In this document: positions 10,284 through 21,300 of the stretch, in pieces
Numbering within the stretch: position 1 is the stretch's first letter
How the letters are laid out: the number at the start of each line of letters is the position of its first letter
Source: Hyperoodon ampullatus
Taxonomy: Eukaryota > Chordata > Mammalia > Artiodactyla > Ziphiidae
NCBI GenBank assembly: GCA_949752795.1
Contig: OX457064.1
Span: forward strand, 45,380,368 to 45,444,367
DNA length: 64,000 bases
Direction: 5' to 3'
Program-made: the position numbers and the translations under genes
The notes under the pieces: model-generated
What the model was told of the DNA's origin: nothing
Databases searched by the model: none
The model's input: the letters and a program-made list of their open reading frames with translations, nothing else

Positions 10284-12573
10284 TTTTTAAAAACTTCCTT
10301 AACACTTTAACTTCAAGAGGTTACATATGTTTCTGTCTTGCCAAATTCATTCTTTCATTTTAAAAACTATTTTGTGGGACTTTGTATATTTTTAAGGAAT
10401 ATAAATTTTTAACTCTACTTCATCATCCCTTGCAAATTATGGGGAAGGACATTAATTTCATGTTAAACAAACTGAAGCTTAACTCATTTATCCTCAACAA
10501 ACTAATGAAAGACAGGTTACAATCTGAAAAAATATCCAAACCTCATTTATGCAGCCCAAATTCTTAGCTCTCTGGATCAGGCCTTTGTTTTCTATGAAAT
10601 AGATTGTCTATTATGATCCTGAAATTAAAATTATAAGTTAAGTGATTTATAAGGCTTAACTTATCATGAATTTCACTCTATTTCCCAAATAACTATAGAT
10701 TTTCTAGTTTTTCTCCAATTATGTTTTAGTTTTCTAGCATTGTCTCCACTACTTCTTTCTCTTTGTTAGAACCTAGTGGTAGAGGCTAGAGATATCCTCA
10801 ACTCTGGAGATACCAATCTTATGTCCACAGGTGACATTTGCAGATCTCTGAAATTCTGAGAGCCTTTCTCCTTTTGCCATGATTTTAAAAATGAGATACT
10901 ATCTTTTGGAAGCAAATGTTTCTTTGATTTATAAGACTTGGCTTGTGATCAAGTCAAGTAAGGGGGTTCAGAAATTTTGTTTTTAGAAATGTGAATCCAT
11001 TAATAAGTAAAGCAGGAAGGAGTAATCTTGCTCTTATAAACACTTAGAAGAGTGGAGATTCATATTTAATTACCAAGGAATGACATATATTTTGTCTAGT
11101 GTTGTAGGAAAATGCAAAGAATGGAATGGAAATAGAACTAATACAGATGGGTCTTGAAAATATATTAGTTTTGGAAGTATTGTTCAGGAGAGAAAGTGAT
11201 CTTATTTTAAATCACTTGCCTCAGTTTTATGCATAGAAGTGGACTTGAATATACACAGAAATGACAGAAAGATGATTCATCAGGGCATAAAGATGAATAA
11301 ATATCATCTACCTTATGGCAATCAAACTATTTGTCTAGGAATTTTTCATTTCTTTCATGTTGTGTATTTTCTTATAGATTCTCCCAGATCTTAGCCCTGA
11401 AGCCAGTAATTGTTTTCATGTGTAAATTGTTAACTATCATTGTTATTTTTATTTAACACAGTTCAGTATTGACTTGTCAGTTTATTTACAGAGATTAATC
11501 TACTTTCTGAAAGCTAGTAATTGAGTTTTGAATCTATCAGTTTGAGGAAACAGACTATGAATTAGTGGTGAACACTAACAAGATAATATAGAACATTAGC
11601 TCCTGTCTGAAAAATATTGCCTGACATTTTTAAAGAAAACATGAGTTGAAGAGAGGTCTTCTCTAGGACTATCTTGTAGCCAGTTTCATCAGGCCTGATA
11701 ATAGGGCTACATGTTTCCTTAATTAAAAAACAACAAACAAACAAAAAACTAGACATTGCTTGAAACATCATCACCAGCATTTAAAACCCTCACCTTAATC
11801 AAGGAACTATGCTGAATGTCAGTAATACAAAGAGTTACATAATGCACGCCTGGCTTTCTAGCAGACAACAATTTAATTGAGGGGAAGTACAAGTGGTTGA
11901 TGTATGGATGATGCAACATGGCGTATGCTCATTGCTGAACAAAGAGAGGCTCTTGTTTATAGAGAGAGGAGTGGTCCTCAGAGACCTTGGGACTGTCGTG
12001 GAAGATTTCAGAGAGAAGACAAACTTTCTTTACTTCAAAAAGAGAGGTGGGAGACAAAGAAGAGAGGAGGGGCTACGATGGAGGCAGGAAAGTGGCAGAG
12101 AGCAAGGAACTCTACCGAATTATTTTTTTCTTTTAAGTTTGGAGTGATTGGATCAGTTTAGCTGAAGTGTTATTAATTTTTTCTTTTACATTTTATAATG
12201 AAAGTAAAGATGAAATAAATAATGTATTATACGTTATTTAACAGTACAAACATTTTGTTCTTACAAAAATGTATGTGATTGAGTAGTTTTAATTTGGTTT
12301 GAGATTTTGTGATGCAGATTTGAAGTTTAGATACTAAGTTTAGTTCATTGCATTGCTTTAACAGCTGTCATCACAAATATTTTCTTGCTAAGAAATGTAC
12401 GTACAATGAAAGAACTTCAATATCAATTGAGCCTACTAAATCATGATACACACTTTCTAATGCCATCATCAGCCATTCAGAGGTTATTGATGAAATGTGT
12501 GTGATGTATTTCCATCTACCCTGATGTTCAATTGCAAACTATTTCAAAAGTTGTTTCTTAACTGTCTCTTTAA
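10284..12573. other. Unique DNA with first copy of an 83-bp duplication
   Basis: No gene or family-assigned repeat was recognised. Purine-rich sequence lies near 11890-12110, where two overlapping open frames (11893-12161) are probably chance. It contains 11623-11705, which recurs at 13448. Confidence 0.5.
11623..11705 (+). repeat. 83-bp duplicated segment, copy 1
   Basis: It starts gacatttttaaagaaaacat and ends at ctgataatagg. It is nearly identical (about 3 mismatches) to 13448-13530 in the same orientation, 1.8 kb away. Similarity stops abruptly on both sides. Confidence 0.9.
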
Positions 12574-12584
12574 AATGTAAGGGA

Positions 12585-12796
12585 GGGCCTCCCTGGTGGC
12601 GCAGTGGTTGAGAGTCCGCCTGCCGATGCAGGGGTTACGGGTTCGTGCCCCGGTCTGGGAGGATCCCATATGCCGCGGAGCGGCTGGGCCTGTGAGCCAT
12701 GGCCGCTGAGCCTGCGCATCCGGAGCCTGTGCTCTGCAATGGGAGAGGCCACAACAGTGAGAGGCCCGCGTACTGCAAAAAAAAAAAAAAAAAAAA
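12585..12796 (+). mobile_element. CHR-type SINE
   Basis: Head gggcctccctggtggcgcag, standard body and an A20 tail. The duplication is gtaaggga (12577-12584 and 12797-12804). Confidence 0.95.
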
Positions 12797-12804
12797 GTAA
12801 GGGA

Positions 12805-13425
12805 AATTTTCTCCTTCATTGGAAAACTGTGCATTGTCCAGTGCATACTCTTTCAAGTTATTTGATTCTGATTTATGGGAGTTATTTTGCAGTTTCTTAA
12901 GTTGTAGATAACTGGTAGCAATGCAAAATAGTTCTTGTCTCTAGACATGCAATGTATTCTGTCTTGTGTTGGGACAGCTTTCCCATTTTCCCTCTTGCCA
13001 TAGACAAAACAGTTTTGCCTCTATTTGCACATTCATTTCAGTGTTCCTGATCTATTAATGTGTTTGCTTTTTGTATTCTTCTTTGAACTGGTTGTAACAT
13101 CTCACCAGTTTCCTCATTAATGTGTTAAAATATTAAACAGGGATTTATTTTTATATGTGTGTAAGAATCATATCTTGACCTTTTCTTGAAAATTAGCCTT
13201 TAAAAAACAAATGGATCCAAAACCTCAGCACTTAATTTGGAAGATTGGAAAAGAAGTTATAAAATCTGCTTTTCAAGTTTATCTATGCAGACACAATTGT
13301 TTTCAAAAATAAGACTTCCTTTGTCCAACAGAATCATATATCAATGGAAATAGTTCCAGTATTTTTAAAATGCTATTTCCATAGCACGAACTTATTCTAT
13401 TAAAAACAATTGCATTTTCTCCCAT
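12805..13425. other. Unique DNA
   Basis: No recognised element or coding signal. Confidence 0.5.
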
Positions 13426-13447
13426 CATTGAAATGTCAATTTCAATG
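13426..13447. repeat. 8-bp inverted repeat at left edge of duplicated segment
   Basis: Arms cattgaaa (13426-13433) and tttcaatg (13440-13447) form a hairpin ending exactly where the 83-bp duplicate begins. Confidence 0.7.
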
Positions 13448-13530
13448 GACATTTTTAAAGAAAACATGAGTTGAAGAGAGGTCTTCTCTAGGACTATCCT
13501 GTAACCAGTTTCATCAGGCCTGATAACAGG
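13448..13530 (+). repeat. 83-bp duplicated segment, copy 2
   Basis: Second copy of the segment at 11623-11705, same orientation. It starts right after a hairpin and ends inside a second, longer palindrome (13511-13538). The first copy lacks both hairpins. Confidence 0.9.
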
Positions 13531-13538
13531 CCTGATGA
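13511..13538. repeat. Perfect 12-bp inverted repeat
   Basis: Arms tcatcaggcctg and caggcctgatga around the loop ataa. The left arm belongs to the duplicated segment; the right arm is new sequence not present in copy 1. Confidence 0.9.
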
Positions 13539-13624
13539 AGCAGGCCTAAAACTGTGTTTTATGTTTGTTTTTGTTGTTTAAATATATACTAAGGAGCATT
13601 CTATTGATAGTCTTTCAATGGTAA

Positions 13625-13858
13625 AGACAATAGTAGTTAGGAACACCATTCTAGAGCCAAACTGGTTAGTTCATACCCTAGCTTAGATACTTAACCACTG
13701 TGTGACCTTGGTTCAGTTTTTTTTACATCAATGTACCCGTTTCTTTGCTTGTAAAATGGCAAGAAAAAACTTCCTATTTTATAGTATTGTTGTGAGGCTT
13801 AAAGGAGAATATATTTAAAGTATCTAAAACTATGCTTAACACATATGTATTATTTAGG
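13625..13858 (+). mobile_element. MIR element
   Basis: Nearly complete MIR. Landmarks in order are agagccaaactgg, ttaaccactgtgtgaccttg, gtaaaatggcaag, ttgttgtgaggcttaaagga and a 3' end around aaactatgcttaacacata. Confidence 0.8.
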
Positions 13859-13879
13859 TGTTTGAATTATTATGTAATT

Positions 13880-13904
13880 CAAATCTTTGTAATACAAAGA
13901 TTTG
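13880..13904. repeat. Perfect 11-bp inverted repeat
   Basis: Arms caaatctttgt and acaaagatttg with a 3-base loop, followed to 13970 by further scrambled copies of aatacaaa and caaatctttgta. This looks like local slippage or template-switch sequence. The stretch 13905-14180 holds nothing else recognised. Confidence 0.75.
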
Positions 13905-14192
13905 CAATACAAAGATAATACAAAATACAAATACAAATCTTTGTAAAATGTATTTACAAAGGTACCTTAAGAAGTTTTAGTGACATTGCATGTGAAATGT
14001 GTAGCATAATTTCACATATATATTAAGTAGTTAATAATATATCATTGTTACTGTCATCAAGTTCATGAGATGATGTGTTGGCAGTAATGGTGAAAAGAAG
14101 AGGAAATACTAAAGATATTATTGTGAAAACATTTACATTTGGTGATCTTGAGAGAGGAAATGAGAAGAAATATAACTAAAATAAATAAGCTT

Positions 14193-14308
14193 GGGACTTC
14201 CCTGGTGGTCCAGTGGTTAAGACTACTTGCTTCCACTGCAGGGGGCATGGGTTTGATCCCTGGTTGGGGAACTAAAATCCCACATGCTGTGTGGCCAAAA
14301 AAGAAAAA
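14193..14308 (+). mobile_element. Short tRNA-Glu-derived cetartiodactyl SINE (older)
   Basis: It starts gggacttccctggtggtcca, has the A and B boxes (gtttgatccctgg), and ends gtgtggccaaaa. It is a short form lacking the GC-rich second domain of the young copies. Duplications around aaataagctt (14183-14192) and 14305-14314 are present. Confidence 0.88.
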
Positions 14309-14584
14309 AAGCTTATATGTAGTACTTTAAAATGTCGCCCCTGTGTCTCCCTTCTTTTTCAGTTGGTCTGATTTGGGAAGGTCTTATTTCTTCTTTCACC
14401 ATACAATTTTTGTACAGGGACATACTTCTATAATTTCAACTTTTATTTATTTTTGGTTAATTTTTGTTTTCTTGTTGAAAAACGCAGGGCCTTCAGCATT
14501 ATAAATGCTGAAAAAATTGTTTGATGTTGAATAATGTTAATGTAGTGGAAGTCGTAGCTAGGGATTAATGTCAGGGAAAGTGTA

Positions 14585-16590
14585 ATCAATTCATTTGTTT
14601 TTTAAAGTTTTAATCTTATACTTATATTTAATTTTAGATTTAGATTTACAGAAAAACTACAAAGACAGTAAAGAGAGTTCTCATACACTACACCTAGTTT
14701 CCCTTATTATTAATATCTTACATTAGTGTGATTCATTTGTTATAATTAATGAACTAATATTGATACATTATTGTTAACAAAAGTGCCTACATTATTCAGA
14801 TTCTGTTAGTTTTTCTTAAAATTCTTTATCTGTTCTAGGATCCCATCTTGGAAATTATATTAAGTGGTCATGTATTAGGCTCTTCTTGGCCGTGACAATT
14901 TCTGTTTTTATGCTTTTTTTCATTTTTTTATGTTTTATGGCTATGACTTTTTATTTATGTTTGACTTTGACACAGAGAGAGATACTGGTCAGGTATTTTA
15001 TATAATATCCCCAGATTGAGATTTATCTGATTTTTTTTTCATGATTAGACTGGAGTAATGGGTTTTTAGGAGAAATATCACGGAAGTGCCATTCTCATCA
15101 CACCACATGAAGGGTGTATACTATCAACTTGACTTAATGTCAACCTTGATCACCTGGCTGTGGTAGTGTTTGTTAGGTTTCTCATTGTAAAGTTCTTTTT
15201 CCCTTTTTACATATTGTATTCTTTGGAATGAAGACACTATATGCAACCCAGTCTAAGGAGTGGGGAGTTATACTCAACTTCCTTGAGGGTGGAGTACCTA
15301 TAAAGATTATTTGGAATTCTTCTGCATGAGATATTTCTCTCTTTGCCCCATTTATCTACTTGTTCAATCATTTATTTATATCAGTATGAACCTATGGATA
15401 TTTACTTCATGCTTTGGGTTATAATCCAATACTTCTTTATTTTGTTGCTCAAATTGATCCTGCTTTAGCCATTGGGAACTTTTTTAGTTGGCTTTTATGT
15501 CCCTTGACATCCCCAATTACTAAAGACTTTTTAATTTTTTTAGTTGGCTTTTATGTCCCTTGACATCCCCAATTACTAAAGACTTTTTAATTTTTTTTTT
15601 TTGAACACTGTCTTTCTAATACTACAAGATGCTTCAAGTCCTAGAACAGCCATTACTCCAAGGAGCTCTGGTTCCTTTTATGGGAAAATGGTTTTAAAAA
15701 TTGAAGTCTGGGTGCTAGGTGTATTTGTTACTACTGAAACCTGTATTTTTAATTTTGTTTTTAATTCAGATATTATTCTTTCCATTAAAATTAATTTATA
15801 TTCACTAAGTTTTTATAGTACCTATTTTCTGCTATTTCCCAGCTTTTCATTTATAGTGAGCATTTTCCTTTATGTCATCAAACATAATAACTTCTGTAAA
15901 ATCCTAGTGCACCAAGTCCAAAATATGAGTCATCTTGTGGTTGGTCTCCATTAATTGTCTTTCTTTTGTGAAGAGGTCATATTTTTCTGGTTCTTCATAT
16001 GTTGAGTAATTTTGGATTGAATTCTGGGCATTGCAAATGTTACATTATGGAGATTTTAGACTATTTCATATTCTTCTAAAGAACATTGAATCTTTTAACT
16101 TAGCAATTACTTTGGTCAGATTCAGACTACCAATTCCATTTCTTGGGTAGCAACCCAAATCTCAGGTAAGTTATTTTTTCCTTAGCTGGAGTGTGTCTCA
16201 CATGTGCATGATTCAGGGGTCAGCCAAAGATATGAGCAATACTAATCATTTGGGGCTACTCTTCCCTCACTTCCCATTGGCTCTGGTTGCCCTGAAACCT
16301 GTCCTCTGGTTCTTTAAGCTGGAAAGACTGTGAGCTTTCTATCAGAATCTTAGCTGCTCTATATAGTGTCATCTTTGGAATGCTTAAGGCTAAAAGCCAT
16401 AAAAATGGATAGTACACCCATATTGTTCTCTGTCTCTGAATATTAACTCCTGTCAAGAATTGACTTGCCTTATGTTTTACTCTCCAGTGCTGTCATTTCA
16501 TTTTTTCATAATTTTTCTACTTAATAGTTATCTGCAGGAGAGGTGGGTCTGGTAGTAGCTTGCTTAGCCATGTTGGAAGTGAATCCCCTT
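14585..16590 (-). mobile_element. Ancient L1 (L1M-type), 3' UTR and 3' region, antisense
   Basis: The stretch from agatttagatttacagaaaa through gagagttctcatacac, gatcccatcttggaaattat and ggccgtgacaatttctg matches the reverse complement of an old mammalian L1 3' UTR (L1M/L1ME class). Similar antisense L1 text continues, more decayed, to about 16590; the right limit is uncertain. It contains the perfect 56-bp tandem duplication at 15482-15593. No long coding frame remains. The open frame 15601-15954 lies in this region and shows no protein similarity I can name. Confidence 0.65.
15482..15593. repeat. Perfect 56-bp tandem duplication
   Basis: Units 15482-15537 and 15538-15593 appear identical (agttggcttttatgtccctt in each). 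The surrounding L1 is very old and diverged, so the duplication is much younger than its host sequence. Confidence 0.92.
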
Positions 16591-17177
16591 GATCACTTTA
16601 AATTCTTGTTTTGATTTTTTAAATTTTTTAAAATTTTGTTTTGCTTTCATCTGTTTGTTTAGTACCACCTAGATGAATTTCCATAGCAAATTTGCTAAAC
16701 CATCATGTGGTTAGAAATCTTGAGTCCCATATATGTCCCCTACTCAGCACCAAGTGTAAGCCAGGAAATTTCCCTTGCAGTGGTTTAACAAATTGGATTT
16801 CTCTCTAGTCTACCCATATATCATGTGTGCATTTCTTTGGAATTACACCTTTTAGCAGGGAGAGGTTGACTTTGTAGGGAGTGTCTCCTGCAGATTTTCT
16901 AACTTGGGTAGCCCTGGAATTTTTCTCCTATTCTTTAGGCCCTGTGAAGCACAGAAATCAAAGTCAAATTTCATCTGAATGAAAAGGCCAGCTTTAGTGA
17001 TCTTTTTACTCCTAGTTTCCTGCCTTTTGTTCATTTTGGAGCTTTAAGTATTATTCACTTCCTGTCTTGATAATACTTTTAAACAGGTATAGTTTAACTA
17101 ATTTTTTAGTTGTTTATAGTCAGATGAATAGTATGGGATCAGTCAGGACACCTAACTGGCCATGCCACCACAAAGAG
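16591..17177. other. Unassigned DNA, possibly more decayed L1
   Basis: T-rich at the left (16605-16650). No definite family. An antisense frame at 16852-17034 has no recognised product. Confidence 0.4.
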
Positions 17178-17186
17178 AGCACTCTT

Positions 17187-17392
17187 GGGCTTCCCTGGTG
17201 GCACAGTGGTTGAGAGTCCGCCTGCTGATGCAGGGGACACGGGTTCGTGCCCTGGTCCGGGAAGATCCCACATGCCGCGGAGCGGCTGGGCCCGTGAGCC
17301 ATGGCCGCTGGGCCTGCGCGTCCGGAGCCTGTGCTCTGCAACGGGAGAGGCCACAACAGTGAGAGGCCCGCGTACCGCAAAAAAAAAAAAAA
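17187..17392 (+). mobile_element. CHR-type SINE
   Basis: Full body with an A13 tail. The flanking duplication is weak (agcactctt at 17178-17186 against agtactttt at 17392-17400), so either the duplication has decayed or the insertion was unusual. Confidence 0.93.
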
Positions 17393-17702
17393 GTACTTTT
17401 CAATGTATGATCCCTGCTACTTCAGCAAATTCTGCCCTTGATAGTTTATTTTCCCCCTTGTATCGGACATATGCATCCAGTTGTTATTGCAGATTACAAT
17501 ATAACTATTGTGAAAGTTGTGTATTACTGTATATAAAATCATAACATGAAGTTACCACTGATAATAGCTAGTAGGAGCTTAGATTCCTAACATCCTACTG
17601 ATATCACTAAGATAATAATAAATAACACTTACATAACTCATGTGTCATCTGCTAGAATAATGTAAAGTAAATTAGGGCCTGGAGGAAACTACAAAGACTA
17701 CT
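17393..17702. other. Unique DNA
   Basis: Nothing recognised between the SINE and the retroviral retrocopy. Confidence 0.5.
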
Positions 17703-17925
17703 AAGACATAGTGAAGAGCGGAGACTGCTACCATGTCCTGCCTGCCGTCTGCCATACGTGGTGGGGTATCACCCCAGAACCTTTCTTCAGACGTGTAAGC
17801 TTCCCCATCCATTAAACCATTGATGTCTCTGTTGCTGACTCGGTCTTCTTCAGCCTGGAAGCTGGGAAAGCACAGGCCTTGTCAATCTAACAATTAGCGG
17901 AGCCAGCCGGGAGACTGAGGAAACT

Positions 17926-17934
17926 CAGGTGAGC
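17926..17934 (+). promoter_or_regulatory. Candidate retroviral splice donor
   Basis: cag followed by gtgagc, a near-consensus 5' splice site, in the leader downstream of U5, where retroviruses usually carry their major donor. It is unspliced in this copy. Confidence 0.45.
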
Positions 17935-18198
17935 GCGAGATGTCGGGAAATACAGAACGAGGATCGGAAAGCTGTGGGAGCCGTCCACCAGCATGTGGCG
18001 CCTGAAAGTTGTAAACCCGTGCTGGCCATCCACCAACACATGGGACTGCTTCACCTGCTCCCTGCTCACATGACCGACCTTTCTATGAACTCGCCCCAGG
18101 CCCCAGCTGGTGATTGTTCCCATCGAAGGGGCGGTGAGGGGCGTGTCCCTCTACTGGTTTCTCTGGTAACTAATGAGCCCACCTGACATCAATTCGCC

Positions 18199-18203
18199 TA
18201 TAA
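18199..18203 (+). promoter_or_regulatory. Candidate U3 TATA box
   Basis: TATAA located 32 bases upstream of the inferred U3/R boundary at about 18231 of the retrocopied LTR. Confidence 0.5.
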
Positions 18204-18372
18204 CTGGTAACCTCCCCTTCCCCCCGGCGGGGTTTAAGACTGCCGCCATATCCTGCCCGCCCTCGGCAGCACAGGATGGCGTGTCACTGCAGGACCTTGC
18301 TTCAGACGTGTAAGTTCCCCATCCATTAAACCATAGATGTCTCTGTTGCTGAAAAAAAAAAGACATAGTGAA

Positions 18373-21300
18373 ATTACATGTGAAGAGACATGACTTCATT
18401 TGCAGCACAGGAGAATAACCTAAAAAAACTGTATTTAAAATGGGTGTGCCATATAAATGTTTAAAGCATCAATAGTTTCAACACGGTTATGGTTAATGTT
18501 CTTTGGGGGAAATTTAACCGAATCTACAGCTTCTCATTTGTAAACAAACCAATACTTTAAGAAAATAACTTTATTAAGAGAGAATACAATTAGTATGAAT
18601 TAAATATTTAACATTTATATTTATACACTGATATATCGGTTCTTCTAGGAATATGTATGTTGTACTGTTGAAGCAAGACTCAATAGCAGTTAAAACAATA
18701 GTTTACAATGTCTTAGGGAAATAGAACACCTTGAAAAAAGGTATTCATAAGGTGAATAGCTTTTCATTGTGCCTTATATTACATCTTTTTATGTCTAATG
18801 TTGGAAAAATAAATTACTTTGTTCTGGCAATAATTTGCCTCTTAAAAGCAACTGTATTTTATTAACCATAAACCATTAAATTATTAACTTGAGTAGTCTA
18901 TGGTCAGGAGTGTAAATGCTTGGGTGACCAGCAGTAAGCTTTTAATCACTAGCCAGATATAACAGTGATTTCAGCCAGACTGGTATTTTAAAACTAGAGT
19001 TTTTCCATCGAAAAGAGATGCCAAGATGCCCTGGGAAAAAAACGGTTGCCTTTTGGAAAATAAACAGTATAAAAATGCACAAATAAGGCAGTTTTAAAGG
19101 TTTAAAAGTTTTTTTAAAAGCTTTTAAAGTTTTAAATTCATGTCTTAAAAACATAGTTAATACAATGAGGAAAATAAAAAATTTAACATATTAACATAGA
19201 AGTTTTGAAAAAAATGTTGCAGTTAATTGAATAAATAAGATATCACAGAAGAAACCTCTGGAACAAATGGGCAATACTTGGTTAGCATATTCAAGGTGAA
19301 GCTCATTCTTGAATTGGAGCTATTTCTCCAGCTACCCATATAAGGGGGGGGTCAGATATGTCGCAGTACAAGTGTTAGCACCCCTCAGTGAGTTTTACAA
19401 GGAAGTTTCAGTTTTTCTGTTTCAGGTGTTTCTGGTTTAAATACCAACATGTATTCTCTGGCTAAACATGTTCTTTGAGTCAGAACTTTGTATGTAGCAA
19501 CCACCACAGCTGTGCTGTTAGAGGAGTATATTTCAATTTATTTTCAATTCAGTTAGGCTTTGAAATCTAATTAAGTAATTATAATGCACATATGACGCTT
19601 TCCTCAGACTGGTGCTTTTCTAATCATAGGTTGAGCCTCTTTGCTTATGACCTGCTTCTCTCCTGATCCATATGCCTCAGGAGTCCTCAGTGATTGATTG
19701 CAGACCTTTGCACAATTCTGGGTTTTTTTAGTATGAAGTTATCACTGAGACTGTGTTGCTATCACATGTCATAATTATATTGCATTCTTCTACACATTTG
19801 TGTGCTTTTGCTAGATTTGAATTCCTTCTTTCATCTCTCTTTCCCCCCTTTCTTCTTTTATTCCTTCTCCCTTCCTTCTTTTCATGGTTCCTACCTTCCT
19901 TCCTGCCTGCCTCCATTTTTCCAATTAACGAATATTTATAAAGTCAACTCTATTAAAAGCACCCCTTGGTGTTTTCAGGCTGCTTCTTAATGCAAATAGC
20001 CCCTATGGCAGTAGGGTCTTTACTGTCTAAGAGTACCTATAACCATTCTGGCTGCCTGATTACTGTGCTCAGAGGTCACTGTCATGTTCTGTGCAGCCTC
20101 TGACCAGAAATTACTTTCTCTGAATGCTGTGAGGAAGTATAAATCTAAGGCTTGCAGGTAACCCTGTGTCTTTAGTGGGAGTCTTTAGCGGGAAAACCTT
20201 TCCAAGAGAGGCACTTGAAGGGCTACTATCCTAGGATACACAAATAGATTTTCTCTCGGTTTACCTTTAAAATAGCCCCGCCCCACCCCCGCCTTTATCT
20301 CCCTGACTCAGGGCCACTGACTTTGCAATTACAGGCAATGTAGTTCCATTAGGAAATACTTTAACTCTTTTATTCCCACAGGTGTTAGTGCAAGTTGCAT
20401 TTGACCAGAGGACAGATACAGTCATGTATAATTCCATAAGGAAAATCCATAAGCCACAATCTCAGTGTTGAGCCATAGAGTCAGCAAAACAAACTTCAGA
20501 ACAAAATTGATGTCCTAAGTATCTGTACTGAATACAAAATAATTAGTAATAACGAGTGGCTGGTTCCCTAAGCTCTTGAAGATATCTGTTTTTTGTTTGT
20601 TTGTTTGCTAATGTTAAACATTGTAAACATTTGCAAAGTTTAAAAATTAGTATATGCCGTTAAAACCTGGTTATTATGCTTTGCTTTGGTGAGTTTTCTT
20701 TACTACTGTAGATCACTATTGTCATGTCATTTTCATGGCATTATATATCAATTATCAAACATCTACTGCATAGCCAGTGTTGCACTGTATTAGGGTGCTT
20801 CTAATCGTTGTAATCTTTGTCTCCCCAGATCAAGCTAGATAATTTAATCAATTATTTTGATGACTCCAACTGAATCAAATGAAAAGATTTTTATCTTAGA
20901 AAACTAGTGATCTGAGATGAAAGTGTCATTTTGGTGTAGTATATGTCTACATGGTTTCTTTAATTCTCCACTTTTTGTGTGAATAGATATGATTAACAAA
21001 GCAGTCAAAATAATCATATCTTTGTCTTTAGTGATAGGTTCAACCTACCAAGTATGCAAATTTGTTCCCTTGTAAATGCTATTGATCTATTGGTTACTTG
21101 ATCTATTGTAATTAAGAAATATTTAAAGGGAAATTTAGGCATCCATTTAGCAGTAATGTACAATAGGTATAAACTGTTAGAAAGAAGTGTTCCAAAATAC
21201 GGTGGCTGAAGAACTAAGGGATGTGAATTCCCTAATAAAAGAAAGTAAATATTATTTTGCCACAAATATCTAGGTAGTTCAGTCACAAAGAGTGTTTAGT

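Larger units (their letters stand above)
17716..18361 (+). mobile_element. L1-mobilised retrocopy of an internally deleted retroviral (LTR-element) transcript
   Basis: The layout is R-U5-short internal-U3-R-poly(A), i.e. RNA-like rather than proviral. About 120 bp at the left edge (17716-17836) recurs at 18231-18351 in direct orientation; both contain attaaa (17811-17816 and 18325-18330) and end ctctgttgctg. Left of the internal part follows a U5-like segment ending in ca (17892). The right copy ends straight in a run of A (18352-18361), 22 bases after attaaa. A TATAA at 18199 lies 32 bases upstream of the base that aligns with the left boundary, so the left end sits at the expected transcription start. 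The duplication aagacatagtgaa (17703-17715 and 18360-18372) flanks the whole, 13 bp long as for L1, not 4-6 bp as for integrase. GC content is far above the surroundings. gag, pol and env are absent. The family is not identified. Confidence 0.82.

Noticed and set aside
11893..12161. Two overlapping frames of 84 and 85 codons
   Set aside because: Purine-rich composition, no homology recognised, no exon signals.
17716..18361. Ordinary provirus or solo LTR
   Set aside because: The R-U5 left end, U3-R plus poly(A) right end and 13-bp duplication do not fit integrase insertion or LTR recombination.
19728..19990. Opposite-strand frames rich in K/R/E or F/S/P
   Set aside because: Produced by the pyrimidine-rich low-complexity tract.
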